Assembly (NCBI GenBank): GCA_003343805.1
Contig: QAKM01000025.1
Coordinates: forward strand, 1 to 6,088
Source: Bacillota bacterium
GTDB lineage: Bacteria > Bacillota > Clostridia > Christensenellales > Borkfalkiaceae
Length of the DNA stretch: 6,088 bases
Direction of reading: 5' to 3'
A model generated the notes under the pieces. It saw nothing but the letters and a program-made list of their open reading frames with translations. It ran no database searches and was not told where the DNA came from. Positions within the stretch are counted from its first letter, which is position 1. Each line of letters opens with the position of its first letter. Of this stretch, positions 1 to 5,851 are shown piece after piece. Made by a program: the position numbers and the translations under genes.

Positions 1-15
1 ATCTGCTCGTTTTTC

Positions 16-55
16 GGCGCGGGGCGCCCTGCCATCCGGCAGGGCGCCCCGCGCC
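16..55. repeat. Perfect GC-rich inverted repeat, 18-bp stem with 4-base loop
   Basis: The arms at 16-33 (GGCGCGGGGCGCCCTGCC) and 38-55 are exact reverse complements around the loop ATCC. As RNA this would be an extremely stable hairpin. Neither strand has a proper U-tract after the stem: the plus strand continues ATTCTAATAAAA and the minus strand GAAAAACG. It is therefore not a textbook intrinsic terminator. It may be a transcript-end or RNA-stabilising hairpin, for example of a gene lying before the window, or an intergenic palindromic repeat. The structure is certain and the role is not. Confidence 0.8.
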
Positions 56-96
56 ATTCTAATAAAAGTCCGTCTTACTATCTGCACCGCTTTTAC

Positions 97-126
97 GCCG
101 CCCGCGCCGTTTTCGGCGCGGGCGGC
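97..126. terminator. Perfect 13-bp hairpin just past the AraC gene; possible terminator
   Basis: The arms GCCGCCCGCGCCG (97-109) and 114-126 pair perfectly around a TTTT loop. The hairpin begins nine bases after the stop codon of the minus-strand AraC gene (136-138), where a terminator is expected. On the minus strand, however, the stem is followed by GTAAAAGCGG, with no U-run. On the plus strand it is followed by TTTATAAAC, a weak T-rich tail that could serve a plus-strand transcript arriving from before the window. The call as terminator rests on position and stem strength only. Confidence 0.45.
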
Positions 127-135
127 TTTATAAAC

Positions 136-1104
136 TCAATCTCCGCGGGCGCCTTTTCGGTACTTCTCGCGGTAGGCGGCAGGCGTGATGCCCCGTATCT
201 TCTTGAACTGCGCCTGAAAGTAGCTCTGCGAAGAAAAATTGAGAAGTGCCGCGATCTCCGAAAGCGGCTTTTCGGTAAAGCGTAGCAGCTTCTTCGCCTC
301 CAGGATCTTCTGCCGCGCAATGTACTGCGGAATGGAACACTTCATGTGTTCGGAAAAGAGCGTCGAAAGATACTCGGGCGAAACACCCGCTTGTTCCGCG
401 AGCTCTCTTGCCGTCACTTTTTCATAGATGTGCTTCTGCACATATTCCGCCGATCTCAGCACATACAAGTTGTCTATTTTCGGCGCGGAGAGCTGTTTCA
501 CCCGCCTGCAATAGTCCCGTTTGATGGTCTGCGAGAGCTTTCCGAGCTCGGTCAAGGTCTGCGTATTCTCGATGCGCTGCACATAGAGCTCTCCGAGCGT
601 ATAGGCGGTCTCCGTGTCCAATCCGCCCGAAATGGCGGCGCGCAGGCACATGGAATTTAAGATGATGAGGGAGTTCTTGAGGCTCCGCATCTGGCTGGGC
701 CCGAGCTGCCCCACAACGCCCTGATAGTTCTCAAAGCGGAGCTTTTCGATCTCATCCACCATCCCGTTGCGGATGAGATAGCGGATGGTCTCCTCGTATT
801 CCCCCGATGTGCGCGGCTGCACGATATCGACGGTATCGATGTAGTCCTCCTTTGGCGCGTCCTTCATGGGCCCGCCCGTCAAAATTTCCGTCATGGGCAC
901 GGCGTTCCCGTTGAGGGCGAGGTTGAAGAGGGACAGAAGCACCAGAAAATTCTCGTGCGGCATCACGGGCGTTCCCATGAGGAAGCGGGAGATATCTCCC
1001 CGCAGCGCTTTGGGGAGCTCGAACTTCGTCATGAGCATATCGATGTCGCTCTCCGTCAGCTCTCCCATGCGCACACGCCCGAGAGCCGTGCTTCCGCTTC
1101 GCAA
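136..1104 (-). CDS. AraC-family transcriptional regulator, 5' end probably frameshifted
   Basis: This is a cytosolic DNA-binding regulator, probably controlling the adjacent sugar-use genes. The C-terminal third (about residues 212-316 of the frame from 1104) is a clear AraC-type double helix-turn-helix. The first HTH is around TARELAEQAGVSPEYLSTLF (231-250), and the second runs from PLSEIAALLNFSSQSYFQAQF (280-300) to the family signature GITPAAYREKYR (305-316). The N-terminal two thirds resemble the effector or dimerisation region seen in many Firmicutes AraC/YesN-like proteins, with a conserved-looking stretch near NSLIILNSMCLRAAISGGL (144-162). There is no receiver domain and no membrane segment, so it is probably a one-component sensor. 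The frame opens at a TTG (1104), with an ATG at 1068. Neither has a well-spaced Shine-Dalgarno sequence. A good SD plus ATG lies at 1133 in another frame, so one base seems to be missing upstream. It is divergent from the GH3 gene. Family certain; start uncertain. Confidence 0.9.
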   Translation of the reverse strand: MRSGSTALGRVRMGELTESDIDMLMTKFELPKALRGDISRFLMGTPVMPHENFLVLLSLFNLALNGNAVPMTEILTGGPMKDAPKEDYIDTVDIVQPRTSGEYEETIRYLIRNGMVDEIEKLRFENYQGVVGQLGPSQMRSLKNSLIILNSMCLRAAISGGLDTETAYTLGELYVQRIENTQTLTELGKLSQTIKRDYCRRVKQLSAPKIDNLYVLRSAEYVQKHIYEKVTARELAEQAGVSPEYLSTLFSEHMKCSIPQYIARQKILEAKKLLRFTEKPLSEIAALLNFSSQSYFQAQFKKIRGITPAAYREKYRKGARGD

Positions 1105-1133
1105 AAATATTGCAGCTGTTCCTCATTCAGCAT
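1056..1133 (-). other. Out-of-frame 5' start of the AraC gene (25 codons), or short leader ORF
   Basis: An ATG at 1133-1131 on the minus strand is preceded at 7 bases by GTGAGG, the best ribosome binding site upstream of the regulator. It opens a frame that begins MLNEEQLQYF and stops at TGA (1058-1056), after entering the AraC coding region. Adding one base anywhere between about 1108 and 1069 joins it to the AraC frame. If the addition is in the T-run at 1103-1107, the product would be a continuous 332-residue protein. Alternatives are a sequencing or assembly indel, a genuine inactivating mutation, or a leader peptide coupled by overlap to the ATG at 1068. Confidence 0.6.
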
Positions 1134-1140
1134 GAAAAAA

Positions 1141-1146
1141 CCTCAC
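1141..1146 (-). promoter_or_regulatory. Ribosome binding site pointing to the 1133 ATG
   Basis: The minus strand reads GTGAGG, then seven bases (TTTTTTC), then ATG. This is the only well-spaced Shine-Dalgarno match at the start of the regulator. A second GAGGA (1124-1120) sits 15 bases before the TTG at 1104, which is too far to support that start well. Confidence 0.6.
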
Positions 1147-1178
1147 GGAAAACGTCAAAAATATCACTTTGTGTTAAT

Positions 1179-1207
1179 ATTCTATCACACGTCTTAAAAA
1201 TCTGCAA
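1179..1207 (-). promoter_or_regulatory. Predicted promoter of the AraC gene
   Basis: Read on the minus strand: TTGCAG (1207-1202), a 17-base spacer, then TAGAAT (1184-1179). The -10 is preceded by TGA, giving an extended -10 (TGnTAGAAT). The expected 5' leader is about 40 bases to the ATG at 1133. The -35 hexamer lies within the block shared with the downstream permease promoter (1196-1209), so a protein bound there could repress this promoter. Predicted by eye from consensus. Confidence 0.5.
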
Positions 1208-1239
1208 TACTTTGCCCCCGTCTTTTTTTATAATGCAGA
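1196..1239 (+). promoter_or_regulatory. Activator-type promoter of the GH3 gene with shared operator block
   Basis: A perfect TATAAT -10 lies at 1229-1234, but there is no TTGACA-like -35: with 17-base spacing the position reads AATACT. In its place is AAAAATCTGCAATA (1196-1209), which occurs with one substitution at the identical distance before the TATAATGCAGA of the permease promoter (3761-3804). A perfect -10, a missing -35 and a conserved block overlapping the -35 position are the usual arrangement for an AraC-type activator touching RNA polymerase. The start of transcription is expected near 1241, giving a very short leader. The AAGAGG ribosome binding site is at 1248-1253, five bases before the ATG. 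Confidence 0.65.
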
Positions 1240-1258
1240 AAAAAACCAAGAGGTCTCT

Positions 1259-3742
1259 ATGAAGAAGATCGTCCTCGGCACGACCTCGCCCGACATTTCC
1301 AAACGCGAAAAACTGCATCACGAACTCGCGAGGGAAGCGGCGCGGGAGGGCATCGTGCTCTTGAAGAACGAGGGGATGCTCCCCTTGAAATGTAAAAAGC
1401 TGGCGCTCTACGGCTCGGGCGCGCGGCAGACGGTCGCGGGCGGCACGGGCTCGGGCGCGATGCATCCCCGCCATATTGTCGGCATCGAGGAAGGGCTCGA
1501 AGCTGCGGGCGTCACCGTCCTCACGAAAGCTTGGCTCGACCGCTATGATGCCCACTATGCCGCCGAGTACGCCGCATGGAAGGCGCGCATCGAAGAAAAG
1601 ATCGCCTCCTTCACCGATCTTTACCGCATCCTCGGCGTCATCTCGCACGACCGCTTTGTCTATCCCACGGGCATCCCCGTGGAAAACAGCGATCTTACAA
1701 ACGAGACGGAACACGCCCTCTATGTCATCGCCCGTCAGGCGGGGGAGGGCGCGGACCGCAAGGACGAAAAGGCAGACTACCGCCTCGACGACGTGGAATA
1801 CGAAAACTTAAAGACGCTCTGCGCTCACTATAAAAACGTCTGCGTCATCATCAACGTGGGGGGATTTGTCGACCTTTCTTTCCTCGACGAACTCCCCATA
1901 AACGCCCTCCTGTTCCTCGGTCAAGGCGGGCAGGCGGGCGGCAGCGCCCTTGCCGATCTGTTGCTCGGCAAAGTCTCGCCCTCGGGCAGGCTCACGGCAA
2001 GCTGGCCCAAAGCGCTTTCCGACCTTCCCTCGACTTCGACTTTCTCCGAATACGGCGATCCCAAGGAGCAGAACTTTGCGGAAGGCATCTATGTGGGTTA
2101 CCGCTATTTCGACGCCTTCGGGAAGACGCCCCGCTTTGCCTTCGGCTACGGCCTCTCTTACACGCACTTTTCGCATACGGCGTGCGTGTCGCTCGCGGGC
2201 GGCACGGTGCTCGCCTGCTGCAAGGGCAAAAACCTCGGCCGTTTCGCGGGCAAGGAAGTGCTGCAAGTTTATGCCGGCATCCCGAAGGGCGAAGTCAAGC
2301 GTCTCGTCGCCTTCGGCAAGACGGACGTCATCGGCGTGGGGGATGATTACAAGCTCATGCTCTCCTTCCCCGTGCGCGATCTTGCGATTTACGACGAAGC
2401 CCGCTCCGCCTACATTCTGGCGGCAGGGGAGTACCCTGTTTTCGTCGGCGGCAGCAGCGACGCTTTAACGCCCGTCGCCCTCCTCCGCGTGGGGGAGGAA
2501 ACGCTCGTCGAGCAGTGCGCCCCCGTCTGTCCCTTCCGCGGGGAGTTCCAAGAACTCGCCCCGCCCGCCCGCACCGAAAAACAATGTGAGGGCGTGCCCG
2601 TCCTCGACGTCGATCTTACTGCCATCCCCGTTCTCACGCACGACTATGCGCCTCTGCCGCCCGCAGGCGACGAATACGCCGCCTTTGCGCGCACCCTCTC
2701 CGAAGAGGAGCTCGCCACGCTCCTCGTGGGGGCGGACGTGAGAGGGGAGGAGCGCCTCGTCAACGTGATGGGCGCGAGCGGCTCCACGACGTCCAAGCTC
2801 TACGAAAGCTGCTCCATCCCCAACATCGTCCTCTCCGACGGCCCGCAGGGGCTCAACGTCACGCCCGAGGTCGTCGAACTTCCCGACGGCTCTTTCAAGA
2901 GCACGCAGCCCTATCCGCAGTACGATTTCGGCTTCTTCGGCAAAATGATGCGCGCCAGGATGCTCGCCAAGCCCGAAGACGGCGTCTGCCACTATCAGTA
3001 TGCGACGGCATGGCCGTGTGGGCTCGTCCGCGCGCAGACATGGAACACCGTCCTCATGGAGCGCCTCGGCGACGCGGTGGGGAAGGAGATGGAGGAGCTC
3101 GGCGTCACCGTCTGGCTGGCACCCGGCATGAATATCCTCCGGAATCCGCTCTGCGGCCGCACCTTCGAGTACTGCTCGGAAGACCCCGTCCTCTCGGGCG
3201 AGATCGCGGCGGCGACCGTGCGCGGCGTGCAGAAGCACGAAGGCAGGGGCGTCTCCGTCAAGCACTTCGCCTGCAACAACAGCGAATTCGAGCGCGTCTT
3301 CTCTTCAAGCAACGTAAGAGAGCGCGCCCTGCGGGAACTCTACTTAAAAGGCTTCCGCATTGCGGTCCAAAAGTCCGCTCCCATGACGGTCATGGCGAGC
3401 TACAACAAGATCAACGGCGTCTACAGCACCAACAACTTCGACCTTCTCACCAAAGTGCTGCGGCAGGAGTGGGGCTTTGAAAACGCCGTCATCTCCGATT
3501 GGGATTCCGTCCTCGAAGGCAGGGGCGATTTCAAACAGGCGCACGCGGCGGGCTGCGACCTCGTCATGCCGGGGAGCGCAAAACAGGCGGAAGCGCTCGC
3601 AGAAGCCCTCCGTTCGGGCGAGGTCAACAGAGAGGACTGCATCCGCGCCGCCGCCCGCATCTTAAAGCTCATCGCGGCAAACCGCGTCGTTCCGTTTGCA
3701 ATTTTGAACAAGCAAGCGCAAAAATCTTTCAGATTATATTAA
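1259..3742 (+). CDS. Glycoside hydrolase family 3 beta-glycosidase (probable beta-glucosidase), permuted domain order
   Basis: The 827-residue retaining exo-glycosidase would release a terminal sugar, most likely beta-linked glucose, from an imported glycoside. There is no signal peptide, so it should act in the cytosol. Domain order is the reverse of the common GH3 layout. The alpha/beta sandwich domain comes first (about 20-260), opening AREAAREGIVLLKNEGMLPL and containing AGEGADRK (161-168), where E163 is the likely acid/base. A fibronectin-III-like domain follows (about 300-410; GKEVLQVY, YPVFVGGSS). The TIM barrel is last (about 475-805), with LSDGPQGL (525-532), GRTFEYCSEDP (633-643), VKHFACNN (667-674) and the nucleophile D747 in VISDWDS (744-750). 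Family knowledge: this permuted order is known from beta-glucosidases such as those of Ruminococcus albus and Butyrivibrio fibrisolvens. All catalytic motifs are intact. The last ~20 codons are AT-richer than the rest. It faces the AraC gene and precedes the transporter under a look-alike promoter. Substrate linkage cannot be read from sequence. Confidence 0.93.
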   Translation: MKKIVLGTTSPDISKREKLHHELAREAAREGIVLLKNEGMLPLKCKKLALYGSGARQTVAGGTGSGAMHPRHIVGIEEGLEAAGVTVLTKAWLDRYDAHYAAEYAAWKARIEEKIASFTDLYRILGVISHDRFVYPTGIPVENSDLTNETEHALYVIARQAGEGADRKDEKADYRLDDVEYENLKTLCAHYKNVCVIINVGGFVDLSFLDELPINALLFLGQGGQAGGSALADLLLGKVSPSGRLTASWPKALSDLPSTSTFSEYGDPKEQNFAEGIYVGYRYFDAFGKTPRFAFGYGLSYTHFSHTACVSLAGGTVLACCKGKNLGRFAGKEVLQVYAGIPKGEVKRLVAFGKTDVIGVGDDYKLMLSFPVRDLAIYDEARSAYILAAGEYPVFVGGSSDALTPVALLRVGEETLVEQCAPVCPFRGEFQELAPPARTEKQCEGVPVLDVDLTAIPVLTHDYAPLPPAGDEYAAFARTLSEEELATLLVGADVRGEERLVNVMGASGSTTSKLYESCSIPNIVLSDGPQGLNVTPEVVELPDGSFKSTQPYPQYDFGFFGKMMRARMLAKPEDGVCHYQYATAWPCGLVRAQTWNTVLMERLGDAVGKEMEELGVTVWLAPGMNILRNPLCGRTFEYCSEDPVLSGEIAAATVRGVQKHEGRGVSVKHFACNNSEFERVFSSSNVRERALRELYLKGFRIAVQKSAPMTVMASYNKINGVYSTNNFDLLTKVLRQEWGFENAVISDWDSVLEGRGDFKQAHAAGCDLVMPGSAKQAEALAEALRSGEVNREDCIRAAARILKLIAANRVVPFAILNKQAQKSFRLY

Positions 3743-3760
3743 ATAAGTGATATAACTATG

Positions 3761-3804
3761 AAAAATCCGCAATATAGAACGGTTCAAACACGCTATAATG
3801 CAGA
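3761..3804 (+). promoter_or_regulatory. Promoter of the transporter operon with shared operator block
   Basis: TATAAT (3794-3799) is again without a recognisable -35; the hexamer at 17-base spacing is AATATA. AAAAATCCGCAATA (3761-3774) matches the GH3 promoter block at 1196-1209 in 13 of 14 positions and at the same distance. TATAATGCAGA (3794-3804) matches 1229-1239 exactly, while the 19 bases between the blocks match at only one position. The gap between the GH3 stop and this promoter shows no terminator hairpin, so read-through from the GH3 gene may add to expression. The transporter ribosome binding site AAGGGGTG is at 3816-3823. Confidence 0.65.
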
Positions 3805-3828
3805 TAACATCATATAAGGGGTGATCTT

Positions 3829-4836
3829 ATGACAGACCGGGTTTCGGCGGTATCCTCCGCAAAGACAGCCGAAGGGGCGCGCTCCAAGCGGCCGCTTTCT
3901 GAGGGGCACGGCTGGGGAAAGGATCTCAAATTAAACTGGATTTTATATCTCATCTTCATTCCCTGCGCCGTCTACTTCATCATTTTCAACTATATTCCTA
4001 TGATGGGCGTCCTCATGGCGTTCCAGGATGTCGATTCCACCAACATCTCTCTCTTCGGGGGCGAGTGGATCGGCTGGGAAAACTTTACGCGCCTCTTCAC
4101 GACGAGCGTAGGAAGCAATTTCTGGCTCGCTATCCGCAATACGGCGGTGATGAGCCTTCTCAACATCACATTCGGCTTCGCGGCGCCCGTCATCCTCGCC
4201 ATCCTCGTTTCGGAGGTCAGGAACAAGGGCTTCCGCCGCTTCGTACAGACGGTCACCTATATGCCGTACTTCGTCTCGGCGGTCGTCGTCTGCCAGATCA
4301 TCAAAGAGCTTGTCGGCGACGAGGGCGTCGTCACGGCGATCTGCGGCTGGTTCGGCTATTCGGAAGGGAATCTCCTTGCGCAGGCCGATCCGCCCACCTT
4401 CTGGCTCATCTATATGTTCACCGACATCTGGCAGAACGCGGGCTATTCTTCCATCATCTTCGTGGCGGCGATCCACGCCATCGATCCCAGCCTCTATGAG
4501 GCGGCGGCGATGGACGGCGCGACGAGATGGCAGCGGACTTGGAAGATCACCCTTCCCAGCATCCTGCCCACCATCGTCATGATGTTCACCATCAAGATGG
4601 GTACGATGATCACGGCGGGCTTCGATAAGGTGGTGCTCCTCTACAACACGGGCATCTTCGACGTCGCCGATACCATCTATTCCTACACCTACCGCCTGAC
4701 GACGGGTTCCATGGGTTCTACGGCAGACTTCGGCCTTGCCGCGGCGAGCGGCCTCTTCCAGTCGGTCATCTCCGTCACCCTGCTCCTTTCGTCCAACTAC
4801 ATTTCCCGCGCGCTCACCAAGAGCTCGCTCTTCTGA
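3829..4836 (+). CDS. ABC sugar transporter permease, LplB-type (CUT1)
   Basis: This 335-residue inner-membrane subunit should form half of the translocation channel for an imported oligosaccharide. A charged cytosolic N-terminal tail of about 35 residues is followed by roughly six hydrophobic segments, near 37-58, 104-127, 139-160, 190-213, 245-262 and 305-325. The stretch FNYIPMMGVLMAFQDVD (53-69) and the following WIGWENFTRLF (80-90) are typical of the LplB/COG4209 group. The EAA loop that docks the ATPase is intact: EAAAMDGATRWQRTWKITLP (224-243). The ATG has a GGGG-type SD seven bases upstream. The gene is followed after ten bases by the second permease, so the two are co-transcribed. No ATPase gene is seen, as is common for Gram-positive CUT1 systems that share an MsmX-like ATPase. 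The specific sugar is unknown. Confidence 0.92.
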   Translation: MTDRVSAVSSAKTAEGARSKRPLSEGHGWGKDLKLNWILYLIFIPCAVYFIIFNYIPMMGVLMAFQDVDSTNISLFGGEWIGWENFTRLFTTSVGSNFWLAIRNTAVMSLLNITFGFAAPVILAILVSEVRNKGFRRFVQTVTYMPYFVSAVVVCQIIKELVGDEGVVTAICGWFGYSEGNLLAQADPPTFWLIYMFTDIWQNAGYSSIIFVAAIHAIDPSLYEAAAMDGATRWQRTWKITLPSILPTIVMMFTIKMGTMITAGFDKVVLLYNTGIFDVADTIYSYTYRLTTGSMGSTADFGLAAASGLFQSVISVTLLLSSNYISRALTKSSLF

Positions 4837-4841
4837 GGAGG
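4836..4841 (+). promoter_or_regulatory. Shine-Dalgarno site fixing the start of the second permease
   Basis: A perfect AGGAGG overlaps the last base of the first permease's TGA stop and lies five bases before ATG at 4847. This selects 4847 over the longer open frame that begins at 4736 inside the first permease gene. It also implies translational coupling of the two permeases, which are needed in equal amounts. Confidence 0.8.
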
Positions 4842-4846
4842 TCGCT

Positions 4847-5806
4847 ATGACAAGACAGGAACGTATCGCAATGCAAAAGCGCATCCAGGGATCGGGCGGC
4901 ATGGTGCAGGGCAAGTCGGCGGGGGATATCGCCATCACCTGCATTACCTGGGGCATTCTCTTCCTCGTCGCCTTCATCTGCCTGATTCCCTTGTGGCACG
5001 TCCTCATGGCGTCCGTCTCCGACCCCAAGCAGATCGCCTTCGGCATGGGGGAGACGTACAAGGGCGGCATCGTGTGGTGGCCGGTCGCCAATGCGGACGG
5101 CGCGTGGGACTTCAGCGGCTACGAGTACATCTTTGAGGACGGCTCCATCTTCCGCGGCTATCTCAACACCATTCTCTACGTCATCTGCTCGGTTTCGATC
5201 GGCATGGTCGTCAACATCACGGGCGGGTATGTCATCAGCCGCAACACCAAATTAAAACCGTTTCTGACGCTCTTTGTCATGTTCACGTCCATGTTCAACG
5301 GCGGCCTCATCCCGACGTACGCCGTCGTCAAGGGGCTGGGCCTGACGGATACCATCCTCTCCGTCATCATCCCGGGCTGCACGAACGCCTTCTTCGTCGT
5401 CATGATGTCCAATGCGTTCTGCACCGTGCCCGAATCGACGGTGGAATCGGCAAAACTCGACGGCGCGGGGCATATCCGCATCATGTTCCAGATCATGCTC
5501 CCGCAGGCAATGACCTTCGCCGTCGTCGTCATCCTCAACAGTGTCATCCTTCAGTGGAACTCGTGGATGCCTGCATCCATCTACTTAAGCTCCAACGTCT
5601 CCGACCTGTGGCCGCTGCAGCTGCTCATCCGCGACCTCTCGGCGCGGTCGGAAAACTATCTCGCGGCAGGTTCCGCGGCGGCGTGGTCGCTCTATCTCGT
5701 CCGCTACACGGTCATCATCGCGAGCACCCTGCCCATCCTGTGCATCTTCCCCTTCTTCCAGAAGAAGCTGGAAAAGAACGTCGTGGTGGGCGCAGTCAAA
5801 GGCTAA
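4847..5806 (+). CDS. ABC sugar transporter permease, YtcP/LplC-type (CUT1)
   Basis: The 319-residue membrane partner of the preceding permease is predicted to pair with it as a heterodimer for oligosaccharide import. Hydrophobic segments lie near residues 27-52, 103-127, 138-160, 170-190, 220-237 and 284-303. The segment MFNGGLIPTYAVVKGLGLTD (149-168) is characteristic of the LplC/YtcP group (COG0395). The EAA loop is ESAKLDGAGHIRIMFQIMLP (200-219), with the expected D-G pair at 205-206. The protein ends with the usual QKKLEKNVVVGAVKG tail. The start at 4847 is fixed by a perfect AGGAGG. The reading frame stays open upstream to 4736, but that extension gives an Arg/Ser-rich peptide that is only the shadow of the first permease. 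The lipoprotein gene follows after 45 bases, in the same direction. Confidence 0.93.
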   Translation: MTRQERIAMQKRIQGSGGMVQGKSAGDIAITCITWGILFLVAFICLIPLWHVLMASVSDPKQIAFGMGETYKGGIVWWPVANADGAWDFSGYEYIFEDGSIFRGYLNTILYVICSVSIGMVVNITGGYVISRNTKLKPFLTLFVMFTSMFNGGLIPTYAVVKGLGLTDTILSVIIPGCTNAFFVVMMSNAFCTVPESTVESAKLDGAGHIRIMFQIMLPQAMTFAVVVILNSVILQWNSWMPASIYLSSNVSDLWPLQLLIRDLSARSENYLAAGSAAAWSLYLVRYTVIIASTLPILCIFPFFQKKLEKNVVVGAVKG

Positions 5807-5840
5807 TAATTGCGGCTAAGATCCGTCAACTTAAAATTTT

Positions 5841-5845
5841 GGAGG
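5841..5845 (+). promoter_or_regulatory. Ribosome binding site of the lipoprotein gene
   Basis: GGAGG lies six bases before ATG at 5852. The 45-base gap from the second permease stop contains the AT-rich run TTAAAATTTT but no convincing -10/-35 pair and no hairpin terminator. The lipoprotein is most likely expressed from the permease transcript. Confidence 0.7.
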
Positions 5846-5851
5846 AAAACT

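Noticed and set aside
1101..1110. Programmed -1 ribosomal frameshift at the T-run in the AraC gene start
   Set aside because: The codons TAT TTT TGC do not form an X-XXY-YYZ slippery heptamer: the TGC to TTG re-pairing is poor, and I saw no supporting stem-loop. A lost base is simpler.
1171..1190. Imperfect palindrome GTGTTAATAT/TCTATCACAC in the divergent intergenic region
   Set aside because: Only the outer four bases pair well and no matching copy exists before the permeases. It overlaps the AraC-gene -10 and is not convincing as an operator.
1127..1714. Minus-strand open frame of 195 codons opposite the GH3 5' end and intergenic region
   Set aside because: It would run through the divergent promoters and shows no recognisable protein. 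It is explained by GC-rich antisense codons.
2465..3265. Minus-strand open frame of 266 codons inside the GH3 gene
   Set aside because: It is antisense to the highly conserved GH3 barrel, with a composition typical of shadow frames and no plausible start signals.
4132..4141. ATCCGCAATA inside the first permease, identical to part of the operator block at 3765-3774
   Set aside because: It encodes part of the conserved A-I-R-N-T segment, lacks the preceding A-run, and has no TATAAT at the right distance. Probably coincidence, though it warns that the core alone is not specific.
4736..4846. Upstream extension of the second permease to 4736
   Set aside because: The extra 37 residues are Arg/Ser/Pro-rich and lie in the first permease gene out of frame. 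The perfect AGGAGG before 4847 sets the start.
3943..5091. Long minus-strand open frame (382 codons) opposite the permeases
   Set aside because: The translation is an Arg/Asp/His-rich low-complexity string with no domain. It is the antisense shadow of GC-rich permease codons, and both plus-strand permeases are unmistakable.
5818..5829. AAGATCCGTCAA before the lipoprotein gene, resembling the operator block
   Set aside because: Alignment needs an inserted base, and the position 19 bases on is the ribosome binding site rather than a -10. Not counted as a third operator.
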